A stretch of 59,524 nt of DNA, taken from the NCBI GenBank assembly GCA_015064845.1, contig SVRL01000008.1:1-59524 (forward strand), in the 5' to 3' direction. The notes beneath the pieces were generated by a model. It made no database searches. It worked only from the letters and a program-made list of their open reading frames with translations, and was not told the DNA's origin. The DNA is from Oscillospiraceae bacterium (lineage in GTDB: Bacteria > Bacillota > Clostridia > Oscillospirales > CAG-272). Shown here piece by piece: positions 40,359-47,711 of the stretch. A program made the position numbers and the translations under genes. Numbering within the stretch: the stretch's first letter is position 1; the number at the start of each line of letters is the position of its first letter.

Positions 40359-42194
40359 ATGGAAAGAAAAATCGGTTCCGCTTTTACGATGGAAAATACC
40401 GTATGCCGATTGTTTGCCGCTTGGTGCAGTTTCGCTTTTTATCTTTTGCTGACGTCAAAAGGAAGCTTTCTTCAATTGGAGTATGCGCAAACGTTTTCTT
40501 TGCTTTTTTCGGTGCTCATCATACTTTGTATTTTTTTGGTTTGTTCTGTGATTCATATCGTTTCAAAAAGAGAAGAAACGGATTCTTGGTTTTTGCTGAT
40601 TGGCGCAACACTTTGTGTAACGTATTGGCTGTACAAAGGCGAAGGGATAAAGAATAAATTTCTTTTTTTGATGGCTGTCATTGCGGTTTACGGAATATTT
40701 GTTGCGTATTTCATAAAAAAGAACAGTTCTTTTTTTGAAAAAATCATTCCGGGGAAAAGAACGGTTTGGTGCTTTACTCTCGTTTGCGGTTTGTTTTGCG
40801 GAACCGTTATCGGGACGGTTACCTCTTTGCGGTATCTGACTTTTTCCGCGCCGAATTTTGACTTCGGAATTTTTGTCAATATGTTTCACAATATGAAAGA
40901 AACGGGACTTCCCGACGTTTCCTGTGAACGTGATGTTCTGATGTCGCATTTTGCCGTACATATTTCACCGATTTATTATCTGCTTTTGCCGTTTTTCGTC
41001 ATGTTTCCATCCCCGCTGACTTTACAGATCGGTCAGGCAATCGTTGTTGCTTCCGGTGTCATTCCGGTATTGTTTTTATGTCGGCAATATAAGCTTTCTC
41101 CGAAATCGTCCACGGCAATGGTGTTTTTGTACGCATTACATCCCGTATTATCCACAAGCTGTTTTTATGATATCCACGAGAACTGTTTTCTTGCGCCGCT
41201 CTTGCTTTGGTTGTTTTATTTTTTTGAACGAAAACAATATATTCTTATGTACGTATTTTCTTTTCTGACGCTGAGCGTTAAAGAGGATGCCGCCGTTTAT
41301 ATTTTGATTTTTGCGTTTTATCTGTTGCTTTCCAAGCGGAGCGTTTGTCACGGTGTTTCCCTTTGTGTGATTGCATTGGCTTATTTCGGTGTTGCGCTTA
41401 CGGTTTTGCAGAAAATGAGCGCATATTACGCAGAATTTTATGCAAATCAAACGCCGAATCCGCAGATCGAAGGTCCAATGCTGAACCGTTTTGAAAATTT
41501 GATTTTTGAAAAAGAAGACGGTCTGCTCGGCGCGCTGAAAACCGCATTTTTTAATCCCGGTTATTTTTTAACACAACTTTTTCAAACAAACGGAAATACA
41601 TGGGAAAAACTGACGTACTTCTTTCAAATGCTTTTGCCGTTGGGGTTTCTGCCTTTTCTTACCGGAAAAGTTTCGCGCTTTCTTCTGATTTCTCCCATTC
41701 TGCTCAATCTGCTGACGAATTACGCTTATCAATACGACGTCGGCTACCAATATCATTTCGGCATTCTTGCTTTTTTCATCTATGCCTGTGTGATGAATCT
41801 TTCCGAGTTGCAGATATCTCTGCGAAGAAATCTGCTTGGCTTTGCCATTGCCGCTTGCTTTTGTTTTTATGTTGTTTATATCCCGTCCAATCTTGCGTAT
41901 TATCAAAAAGCTTGGAACGCGAAAAAAGATATGTATTTACAAATGGACGAAATTCTGGATTCAATTCCGACGGAAGCTTCCGTTGCCTGTCCCGGATATA
42001 TTCTGCCGCACGTTGCCAACCGCAGGGAGGTTTACGAGATCTATTATCACGGCAATGCGGGAGACGTGGATTACATTGTTCTTGACGGACGTTCTTCCGT
42101 GGATGAGCAACTGTTGAAAACGTTTTTGCGGCAAGGTTATTCGGTTTGGCAAGAATATGAAGGTCTGTTGACGATTTTGAAACGAAAGGAATAG
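40359..42194 (+). CDS. DUF2079 multi-pass membrane protein
   Basis: A 611-residue protein with about twelve hydrophobic segments and the DUF2079 pattern: FDFGIFVNMFHNMKETG in the first outer loop (a GT-C-like acidic motif), SHFAVHISPIYYLLLPFF, LYALHPVLSTSCFYDIHENCF and SVKEDAAVYILIFAFYLLLS. DUF2079 proteins resemble GT-C glycosyltransferases, but no activity is established that I know of. ATG 40359 after AAAGGACG is used; the frame is open 22 codons upstream. The C-terminal 70 residues are soluble. It is monocistronic. Confidence 0.8.
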   Translation: MERKIGSAFTMENTVCRLFAAWCSFAFYLLLTSKGSFLQLEYAQTFSLLFSVLIILCIFLVCSVIHIVSKREETDSWFLLIGATLCVTYWLYKGEGIKNKFLFLMAVIAVYGIFVAYFIKKNSSFFEKIIPGKRTVWCFTLVCGLFCGTVIGTVTSLRYLTFSAPNFDFGIFVNMFHNMKETGLPDVSCERDVLMSHFAVHISPIYYLLLPFFVMFPSPLTLQIGQAIVVASGVIPVLFLCRQYKLSPKSSTAMVFLYALHPVLSTSCFYDIHENCFLAPLLLWLFYFFERKQYILMYVFSFLTLSVKEDAAVYILIFAFYLLLSKRSVCHGVSLCVIALAYFGVALTVLQKMSAYYAEFYANQTPNPQIEGPMLNRFENLIFEKEDGLLGALKTAFFNPGYFLTQLFQTNGNTWEKLTYFFQMLLPLGFLPFLTGKVSRFLLISPILLNLLTNYAYQYDVGYQYHFGILAFFIYACVMNLSELQISLRRNLLGFAIAACFCFYVVYIPSNLAYYQKAWNAKKDMYLQMDEILDSIPTEASVACPGYILPHVANRREVYEIYYHGNAGDVDYIVLDGRSSVDEQLLKTFLRQGYSVWQEYEGLLTILKRKE

Positions 42195-42279
42195 AGAAGA
42201 TTTTGTTAAAAAACGTGAGTTAGATGATAAAATAAACGGGAATTTACGGGTGTAAAACGAATATGGATTTTATGCGATT

Positions 42280-42416
42280 GTAGGGACAGGCGTCCTCGAC
42301 TGTCCGTTACCAAATGAAAAATTTGTATAAAATCCTGTCAACGAGAAGACAACTTCTACAGAAATTCAAATCAACTTTGTTATTTTGCTCGGACCGTCGA
42401 GGACGCTGGTCCCTAC
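42280..42416. repeat. MITE-like element with 27-bp terminal inverted repeats
   Basis: The left end (42280-42306, starting GTAGGGACAGGCGTCCTCG) is an imperfect inverted copy of the right end (42390-42416, ending GACGCTGGTCCCTAC), with 24 of 27 positions matching. The 83 bases between them are A/T-rich and non-coding. Weaker inverted similarity continues outward to about 42215 and 42475. It sits in a 343-base gap between convergent genes. No transposase is nearby, so it would be non-autonomous. Confidence 0.6.
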
Positions 42417-42478
42417 GAACAAACCCCGAAATTACTCCCGTAAACAATCATTTATCTTTCTATCAAACTCGCGTAAAA

Positions 42479-42515
42479 AACTGCCCGTGCATTCCGATTG
42501 GATGCACGGGCAGTT
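42479..42515 (-). terminator. Terminator of the minus-strand 42538-44780 genes
   Basis: A perfect 14-bp stem (AACTGCCCGTGCAT with ATGCACGGGCAGTT) followed on the minus strand by TTTT. It lies 22 bases after the ADP-ribosylglycohydrolase stop. Confidence 0.92.
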
Positions 42516-42537
42516 GGGTTGATGCCGTATGAAGATT

Positions 42538-43326
42538 TTATTTATATTTTTGATCAAATTCCCAAACGGTTTCTTTTAATTCTTCCGTCAAATAAGAAAG
42601 TGCGGTTGCTTTCTGTTCTTCGCTCATACCGTAAAAGGCTTCCGCGACCGAGCCTGCAATAGCGGCAATCGTATCACTGTCTCCACCGATGGAAACGGCA
42701 TTGCGGACGGTATCTTCAAAAGAATCGGATTCCAGAAAGGCTTGCATGGCTTGCGGAACGCTTCCGCTGCAACTGACGTCGAACGTATAGGAAGGACGAA
42801 TTTCATCCAGAGTGAAATTCAGGGGGTAGTATGATTCGATAAATTTTTTGATTTTTTCTTTGGAGGCGCCCGTTTTTGCAAGATAAACGGAGCCTGCCGT
42901 AACAACAGCGCCTTTGATGCCGTCAGGGTGGTTATGTGTAACTTCAGCGGAAACTTTTGCAAGAGAGAGCACTTCTTCCAAAGAGTTTGCATACCAACCA
43001 ATGGGGGAAACACGCATGGCAGAACCGTTTCCGAAGCTTTGATAGGGCAGTCTGCTTTTTTTGATCAGCCACCATGAAAAATTTCCGCCGTAGCCTGCGT
43101 ATGGGTAAGCGTTTCCGTACGTATGCATGGATGTGATCAAAATATCTTGAAATACCTTCAAATCCTGTGTTTTGTCATATTGCAAAAGTGCCTTTGCGAC
43201 GGCTAACGTCATGACGCTGTCATCCGTAAAATGACAGCCTTTTGCAAATAATTCGAAATTTTTTGTTTTGGTATTTCGGAACTCATAACGAGAACCGACG
43301 ATATCTCCGAAAATTGCACCAATCAT
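42538..43326 (-). CDS. ADP-ribosylglycohydrolase family protein
   Basis: ADP-ribosylglycohydrolases (DraG/ARH fold) remove ADP-ribose from proteins or split O-acetyl-ADP-ribose, using two Mg2+ ions. The diagnostic metal motifs are present: GDIVGSRYEF and FTDDSVMTLA at the N terminus and SIGGDSDTIAAIAGSVAEA near residue 215. The 262-residue length fits. It starts nine bases after the sirtuin gene on the same strand, so the two are almost certainly co-transcribed. Since sirtuins release O-acetyl-ADP-ribose, this enzyme may consume that product; the link is an inference from neighbourhood. Confidence 0.92.
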   Translation of the reverse strand: MIGAIFGDIVGSRYEFRNTKTKNFELFAKGCHFTDDSVMTLAVAKALLQYDKTQDLKVFQDILITSMHTYGNAYPYAGYGGNFSWWLIKKSRLPYQSFGNGSAMRVSPIGWYANSLEEVLSLAKVSAEVTHNHPDGIKGAVVTAGSVYLAKTGASKEKIKKFIESYYPLNFTLDEIRPSYTFDVSCSGSVPQAMQAFLESDSFEDTVRNAVSIGGDSDTIAAIAGSVAEAFYGMSEEQKATALSYLTEELKETVWEFDQKYK

Positions 43327-43335
43327 ATGAACACC

Positions 43336-44067
43336 TCAAAAATCTTCCGTTACATGGGCTAAAACATCCTCAATCGGTTCGCGGATGATCAATGCCGCAT
43401 ACGGATCGTAGGGAGTTGGCGTTTGGTTGATAATGACGAAGTTTTTACCCGTAAAATGATGAATCAATCCTGCGGCGGGATAAACGGTCAGGGAAGTTCC
43501 GCCCACGATCAACAGATCTGCGCGTTCGATTTCCCTTTGCGCACGGGCAAACGCAAAACCGTCAAGTCCTTCGCCGTATAAAACGACGTCGGGGCGTACG
43601 GGTTTTCCGCAACGTTCGCAAACGGGAACGCCGTTTGCTTGCATAATGTAAGAAAGCGGATATTCTTCGTAACAGGAAATGCAGTAATTGCGAAGCACGG
43701 AGCCGTGAAGCTCGATTACGTTACGGCTTCCTGCCGCTTGATGTAAACCGTCAATATTTTGCGTGATGACCGACGTTAATTTTCCCATTTGTTCCAATTT
43801 TGCCAAGGCCTTGTGCGCGCCGTTTGGTTTGGCGTTGGGATAAAGCATATTTTTCTTATAGTAACGGTAAAATTTTTCGGGATATTTGCGAAGATAATCG
43901 CCGCTCAGCATTTCTTCGGGGCTTTCTTCCGTTTCGGAAGGTTCGGTATATAGTCCGCCCGAACCGCGGAAATCCGGAATTCCACTTCCTGTTGAAACAC
44001 CGGCGCCACCGAAAAAGACGATGCGTTTCGCTTCTTTTATCATGGTTTGAAGAACCTTTTTCTCCAT
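43336..44067 (-). CDS. cobB: NAD-dependent protein deacylase, sirtuin family
   Basis: Sirtuins remove acyl groups from lysines, using NAD+. Motifs in order: GAGVSTGSGIPDFRG (near residue 22), TQNIDGLHQAAGS with the catalytic region ending in ELHGS, a zinc ribbon with two Cys pairs (CISC and CERC) and PDVVLYGE. The start ATG at 44067 follows AAAGGAG; the frame continues 26 codons upstream but without a site. The 243-residue length is typical of bacterial class U/III sirtuins. It precedes the ADP-ribosylglycohydrolase gene by nine bases. The presence of the zinc ribbon and catalytic His argues for deacylase rather than SirTM-type ADP-ribosylation activity. Confidence 0.95.
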   Translation of the reverse strand: MEKKVLQTMIKEAKRIVFFGGAGVSTGSGIPDFRGSGGLYTEPSETEESPEEMLSGDYLRKYPEKFYRYYKKNMLYPNAKPNGAHKALAKLEQMGKLTSVITQNIDGLHQAAGSRNVIELHGSVLRNYCISCYEEYPLSYIMQANGVPVCERCGKPVRPDVVLYGEGLDGFAFARAQREIERADLLIVGGTSLTVYPAAGLIHHFTGKNFVIINQTPTPYDPYAALIIREPIEDVLAHVTEDF

Positions 44068-44141
44068 AAAAAACTCCTTTCGTTCCTTGTATGAGAGAGA
44101 TGCAAAGAAAGTCATTCGGACGAATGACTTTCTGAAAAACG

Positions 44142-44780
44142 TCAAAAACTGGAAATGCCGTGGCTGTTGACCAGGCCGTCGATCTTTACTCCTGCTTTAC
44201 ATAGGGGGCATTCGCGGTAAGGATGCGTTTCATAGTCGGGGATGTCGTGGCTGTTGTAAATACTGCGGACATGGAAGCCTTCGCATTCTTCCGCGCAGGC
44301 GAAAATGGAACAGATTCCAACGGGCAAGCCGTTATAATAGCGAATCGCTTCGATGGCGGATTTTGCCGTATAACCGGTGGAGACCGAAGCAGCCAACACC
44401 AAAACGTGCTTGCCGACGATCATCGGTGCGGTGTTATCACGGAAGATCATCTGGCTTCCGCTGGTATATTCGGGAGAAACGACGTAAATGGTGCGATGAG
44501 CGTTCATGTTCATATAACCTGCGCGTGTCAGCTCGCTTGCCATGCAAGCTCCCATCACTTCCGTACCGTCCAGACAGAGAATGGTATCTATGATCTGCGT
44601 ATTTGGGATTTTTGCGCAAAGCAACTGTGCGCCTGCACGAGCTTCGGAGAGACGGTGTTTGGACATCGTGAAATCGATATAATAATTCAAGTGGCTGTGG
44701 CTGGTTGCAAAATGGCCTCTTGCGGCGCGCAGGGGAAAATTACTGTGTTTACGGGAAATTTCAATCAGTTGGATTGCCAT
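44142..44780 (-). CDS. Phosphoribosyltransferase-like protein (PyrE-like fold)
   Basis: A 212-residue type I phosphoribosyltransferase-like protein with a rubredoxin-like pair CPLC near the C terminus (ECPLCKAG). The PRPP-loop region reads VLVLAASVSTGYTAKSA (near residue 123): the STG-T part is kept, but the two acidic residues that normally precede it (DD) are replaced by Ala-Ala/Ser. It may bind a phosphoribosyl compound without catalysis or have changed chemistry; related sequences are often annotated as orotate phosphoribosyltransferase. GAGGAG precedes the ATG. First gene of the minus-strand unit with the sirtuin 74 bases downstream. Confidence 0.75.
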   Translation of the reverse strand: MAIQLIEISRKHSNFPLRAARGHFATSHSHLNYYIDFTMSKHRLSEARAGAQLLCAKIPNTQIIDTILCLDGTEVMGACMASELTRAGYMNMNAHRTIYVVSPEYTSGSQMIFRDNTAPMIVGKHVLVLAASVSTGYTAKSAIEAIRYYNGLPVGICSIFACAEECEGFHVRSIYNSHDIPDYETHPYRECPLCKAGVKIDGLVNSHGISSF

Positions 44781-44902
44781 AGTGTACTCCTCTTGGCGGT
44801 TGCTTGGAAAAGCGTACCGTTATTTTAAGATTTTTATAACAAAGGGAATTTGCGAGAATCGAACTCTCGGTTTTGTATGATTCGGAATTAAGGGAAAAGC
44901 TG

Positions 44903-44939
44903 AGACAGGTAAGCGATTTCAGGTGGGGGTTGCCCGCTT
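44903..44939. repeat. Copy of a hairpin motif also found at 366-402
   Basis: About 28 of 37 positions are shared with the element before spoIIIAA, nearly all differences being transitions, and both end in a GTGGG-x-GTTG-CCC hairpin. On the minus strand this copy lies at the very start of the transcript from the promoter at 44950-44978. It may be a shared leader element or a small RNA family; I do not recognise it. Confidence 0.4.
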
Positions 44940-44949
44940 TTGTGCAATT

Positions 44950-44978
44950 ATTATAACATGACAAACGAAAGAAGTCAA
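44950..44978 (-). promoter_or_regulatory. Promoter of the phosphoribosyltransferase-sirtuin-ARH unit
   Basis: Minus strand TTGACT (44978-44973), 17-base spacer, TATAAT (44955-44950). The leader would be about 160 nt and contains the repeated hairpin motif and a CGAGA-GTTCGAT-TCTCG stem-loop (near 44853-44869). Confidence 0.85.
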
Positions 44979-45106
44979 GTGTATAGTTATATTAAATCAC
45001 GTGGAAAGGGTTTATTTTTGAAAATTTGTAATTGAAAAATATTCCGTGAGAAGATGGATTTGCAAAAGATACCAGATCTTTTTGCCTTTTCGAAACGTGA
45101 AAAAAG

Positions 45107-45135
45107 TTTACAAAAGTTCTCGTATGTGCTATAAT
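45107..45135 (+). promoter_or_regulatory. Upstream promoter of the hydrogenase-Hdr operon (candidate)
   Basis: TTTACA (45107-45112), 17-base spacer, TATAAT (45130-45135), about 117 bases before the second promoter. No gene lies between the two, so both probably read into the operon. Confidence 0.6.
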
Positions 45136-45223
45136 GGAAAACAGAAGCGGAACAGTGCTTTCTTCAAATATGCTTTTGTTTGCTTGATTTTTTGTGTATG
45201 CACCAGAATTTTGAACAGATATA

Positions 45224-45252
45224 TTGACAAAAGTGGAAAGAAATATTATAAT
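45224..45252 (+). promoter_or_regulatory. Main promoter of the hydrogenase-Hdr-Flx operon
   Basis: Perfect consensus TTGACA (45224-45229), 17-base spacer, perfect TATAAT (45247-45252). It is the strongest-looking promoter in the window and is followed by a leader of about 240 nt. No clear Rex palindrome was seen around it. Confidence 0.9.
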
Positions 45253-45503
45253 TATTAATATTGGAGTAATCACCCAAGTATAGAAAATCGCCGTATATAC
45301 TGCCAAAAAAAGTCGCAATCATGTTGGATTTTCCGTGCTTTGCGCAAGGAATGATTGAAAAATTCAACTGTGGGTTTGAGAAAGAAAGCAATTTCACCGC
45401 CAAACGAATCGCACTGTTGATTACCGATGGATTACAGGTATATGCGTAGGGCGAGGGGCCCCCCGTCGCTGCGAAATCAAATGAATAATGTGAGGTAAAA
45501 ACT
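45253..45503 (+). other. Long 5' leader with a 42-codon open frame and GC-rich hairpin
   Basis: Between the promoter and the first gene there is an open frame 45321-45449 (42 residues, starting MLDFPCFAQG, ending DGLQVYA) without a good ribosome binding site, then a GC-rich stem (GCGAGGGG with CCCCGTCGC, around 45452-45470) and finally GAGG before the first real start codon. The frame could be a leader peptide or a gene remnant; I do not recognise it. Confidence 0.4.
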
Positions 45504-45746
45504 ATGCTCAAAATTACAGTTTGCATCGGAAGCTCCTGCCACATCAAAGGCTCTCGCCAGGTAGTTGAACAGCTTCAGAATTTGATTGCCGAAAAGAATC
45601 TCGGCGGTAAGGTAGAACTTTGCGGTACTTTCTGCCTTGGTAAATGCCAGCAGGGCGTTTGCGTCATGGTCAATGACGACTTCTATTCTGTTTCCCCCGA
45701 CACGGTAGAGGCATTTTTTGCGGAAGCAGTAGAAGCAAAGGTATAA
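45504..45746 (+). CDS. Thioredoxin-like [2Fe-2S] ferredoxin domain protein
   Basis: An 80-residue protein with the NuoE/HydC-type thioredoxin-like [2Fe-2S] fold. The cluster ligands are Cys in CIGSSCHIKGS near the N terminus and Cys in CGTFCLGKC near residue 40, the Cx4C...CxxxC spacing of this family. Free-standing copies next to hydrogenases are usually electron carriers or sensor partners. GTGAGG lies before the ATG at 45504. First gene of the long redox operon; the next gene is a paralogue five bases downstream. Confidence 0.88.
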   Translation: MLKITVCIGSSCHIKGSRQVVEQLQNLIAEKNLGGKVELCGTFCLGKCQQGVCVMVNDDFYSVSPDTVEAFFAEAVEAKV

Positions 45747-45750
45747 GCGG

Positions 45751-46017
45751 ATGCTGTTCGTTCAGATTTGTGTCGGCTCTTCCTGTCATCTCAGAGGCTC
45801 CATGGATATCGTGGATCTTTTCGAGGAAGCAGTGAAAGAACATCATTTGGAGGACGAGGTCGTGCTTTCGGGCAGCTTTTGCATTGGAAAGTGCAATCTG
45901 GTGGGCGTTACCGTTCAGGTTGACGATGATGTTCATGTCGGCATTACAAGAGAGAATTTTGCAGAATTTTTTCGAAAACACATACTTGATGTAATTGAAA
46001 ACGAAAGGAAGTGGTAA
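45751..46017 (+). CDS. Second thioredoxin-like [2Fe-2S] ferredoxin domain protein
   Basis: An 88-residue paralogue of the previous gene: CVGSSCHLRGS at the start and SGSFCIGKC near residue 47 supply the four ligands. The two proteins are about one third identical, consistent with an old tandem duplication. The last residues reach the sensory hydrogenase gene, which starts five bases after its stop. AAAGG overlapping the previous stop serves as ribosome binding site. The pair may form a heterodimeric electron relay to the hydrogenase proteins encoded downstream, which is an inference from gene order. Confidence 0.86.
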   Translation: MLFVQICVGSSCHLRGSMDIVDLFEEAVKEHHLEDEVVLSGSFCIGKCNLVGVTVQVDDDVHVGITRENFAEFFRKHILDVIENERKW

Positions 46018-46022
46018 CGGCT

Positions 46023-47711
46023 ATGATGACAGTCAAAAATTGTCTGACGCTGAAAAAGTCGAATTGTACGAACTGTTATAAGTGCATTCGTCACTGTCCC
46101 GTAAAATCCATCCGTTTTTCAGGTAACCAAGCGCATATCATCGGCAACGAATGTATTTTGTGCGGTCGCTGTTTCGTCGTATGTCCGCAGGATGCAAAGC
46201 AGATCGTGGACAGTACCGAAAAGGTAAAAGTGCTGATTCAAAGCGGAGATCCCGTTATCGTCAGCCTTGCGCCTTCGTTCATCGCCAATTATGAAGGTGT
46301 CGGAATCGAATCCATGCGCAAGGCGCTCAAAAAGCTTGGATTTACCGACGTCGAGGAAACCGCAATCGGCGCAACGATCGTCAAGAACGAATATGACCGT
46401 ATTCTCCGTGAAGAAGACAGAGACGTTGTTATCAGTTCCTGTTGCCATTCGGTTAACTTGCTCATTCAAAAATATTTTCCCGCGTTGCTTGAATATCTTG
46501 CGGATGTGATGTCTCCCATGCAGGCGCACTGCGCGGATATCAAGAAGAGAATGCCGAATGCAAAAACCGTGTTCATCGGTCCCTGCGTTGCCAAGAAAGA
46601 TGAAGCGGAATATTATGCGGGTCTGGTCGATGCGGTTCTTACTTTCGAAGAACTGACCAATTGGCTTTCCGCGGAAGGCATTCAACTCGATAAAGGCGTT
46701 GAAAATACGCCGGAGAGCCATGCGCGTATGTTCCCGACGACGGGCGGTATCCTGAAAACAATGGACAGAAGCTCCGATGAATATACTTTTATGGCGATCG
46801 ACGGTGTTGAAAGATGCATTGCTTCGCTTAAGGATATTGCAAACGGAGAAATTCATAAATGTTTCATCGAAATGTCTGCTTGCGAAGGCAGTTGCATAGG
46901 CGGTCCCGTTATGGAAAAATATCACATGGCAGACCCTGTCAAGGACTATGTGATCGTTTCGAGATATGCGGGTAAGAAGGACTTTGAAGTTGAACAGCCG
47001 GAACCTATGAGCCTGAAGAAGAATATTGCGATGATCGAGCTGATGTCCGTTCAGCCTTCCGAATACGAAATCATGTCGGTTCTCCGTCAGATGGGTAAAT
47101 TCAAGCGTTCGGATGAGCTTAACTGCGGTTCCTGCGGTTACGATACCTGCCGCGAAAAAGCAATCGCCATCATTCAGGGTAAATCCGAGATTTCCATGTG
47201 TCTGCCGTATCTGAAGGACAAGGCTGAAAGCTTCTCGGATACCATCGTTAACAATACTCCCAACGGAATGATCGCGCTGAATGAAGATCTTGAAGTTCAG
47301 CAGATCAATAAAGCGGCTTGTAAGATCATGAATATCCGGTCGTCTTCCGATGTGCTCGGTGAGCCCGTCGTTCGTATTCTTGATCCTAAGGTCTTTATGC
47401 AGGTCAAAAAGACGGGAAGAGCCGTAAGGGATCAACGCACCTATCTTGCGGAATATAAAAAATACGTGGAGCAGACCATCGTTTACGATGCGGATACCCG
47501 TATGTTGATCGGCATTATGCGTGACGTTACGGATGAAGAACTTGATAAAGAAAAGAAAGCGAAACTCAATAAGCATACCCTTGAGGTTGCGGATACCGTC
47601 GTTGAAAAACAGATGAGGATCGTGCAGGAAATCGCGTCTTTGCTCGGCGAAACCGCGGCGGAAACCAAGATTGCCTTGACGAAGTTAAAGGAGTCGATCA
47701 ACGATGAATGA
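46023..47711 (+). CDS. hydS: Sensory [FeFe] hydrogenase with PAS domain (group C, HydS-like)
   Basis: A 562-residue protein. In order: two [4Fe-4S] ferredoxin motifs (CTNCYKCIRHCP and CILCGRCFVVCP), an H-cluster domain with the modified loops ISSCCHS (near 138), IGPCVAKKDEA (near 186) and MSACEGSCIGG (near 285), an extra CGSCGYDTC cluster motif (near 367), and a PAS domain (about 405-505) with a helical tail. This architecture is that of group C sensory hydrogenases, thought to sense H2 and signal through PAS. ATG 46023 is used; GTG 46011 sits on the ribosome binding site. The next gene, overlapping by eight bases, is a PP2C phosphatase. Confidence 0.93.
   Translation: MMTVKNCLTLKKSNCTNCYKCIRHCPVKSIRFSGNQAHIIGNECILCGRCFVVCPQDAKQIVDSTEKVKVLIQSGDPVIVSLAPSFIANYEGVGIESMRKALKKLGFTDVEETAIGATIVKNEYDRILREEDRDVVISSCCHSVNLLIQKYFPALLEYLADVMSPMQAHCADIKKRMPNAKTVFIGPCVAKKDEAEYYAGLVDAVLTFEELTNWLSAEGIQLDKGVENTPESHARMFPTTGGILKTMDRSSDEYTFMAIDGVERCIASLKDIANGEIHKCFIEMSACEGSCIGGPVMEKYHMADPVKDYVIVSRYAGKKDFEVEQPEPMSLKKNIAMIELMSVQPSEYEIMSVLRQMGKFKRSDELNCGSCGYDTCREKAIAIIQGKSEISMCLPYLKDKAESFSDTIVNNTPNGMIALNEDLEVQQINKAACKIMNIRSSSDVLGEPVVRILDPKVFMQVKKTGRAVRDQRTYLAEYKKYVEQTIVYDADTRMLIGIMRDVTDEELDKEKKAKLNKHTLEVADTVVEKQMRIVQEIASLLGETAAETKIALTKLKESINDE

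Noticed and set aside
44843-44880. tRNA-like T-arm on the minus strand (GAGAGTTCGATTCTCG)
   Set aside because: The stem folds with the loop shifted by one base from true T-arm geometry, and no matching 5' acceptor or other arms are present. Treated as a leader hairpin.
45046-45258. 70-codon plus-strand open frame spanning both operon promoters
   Set aside because: It overlaps two good promoters, lacks a ribosome binding site and has no family resemblance.
45224-45300. Rex (NADH-sensing) operator at the redox operon promoter
   Set aside because: The A/T-rich sequence near the -10 box does not show the TTGTGAA/TTCACAA palindrome well enough to call.
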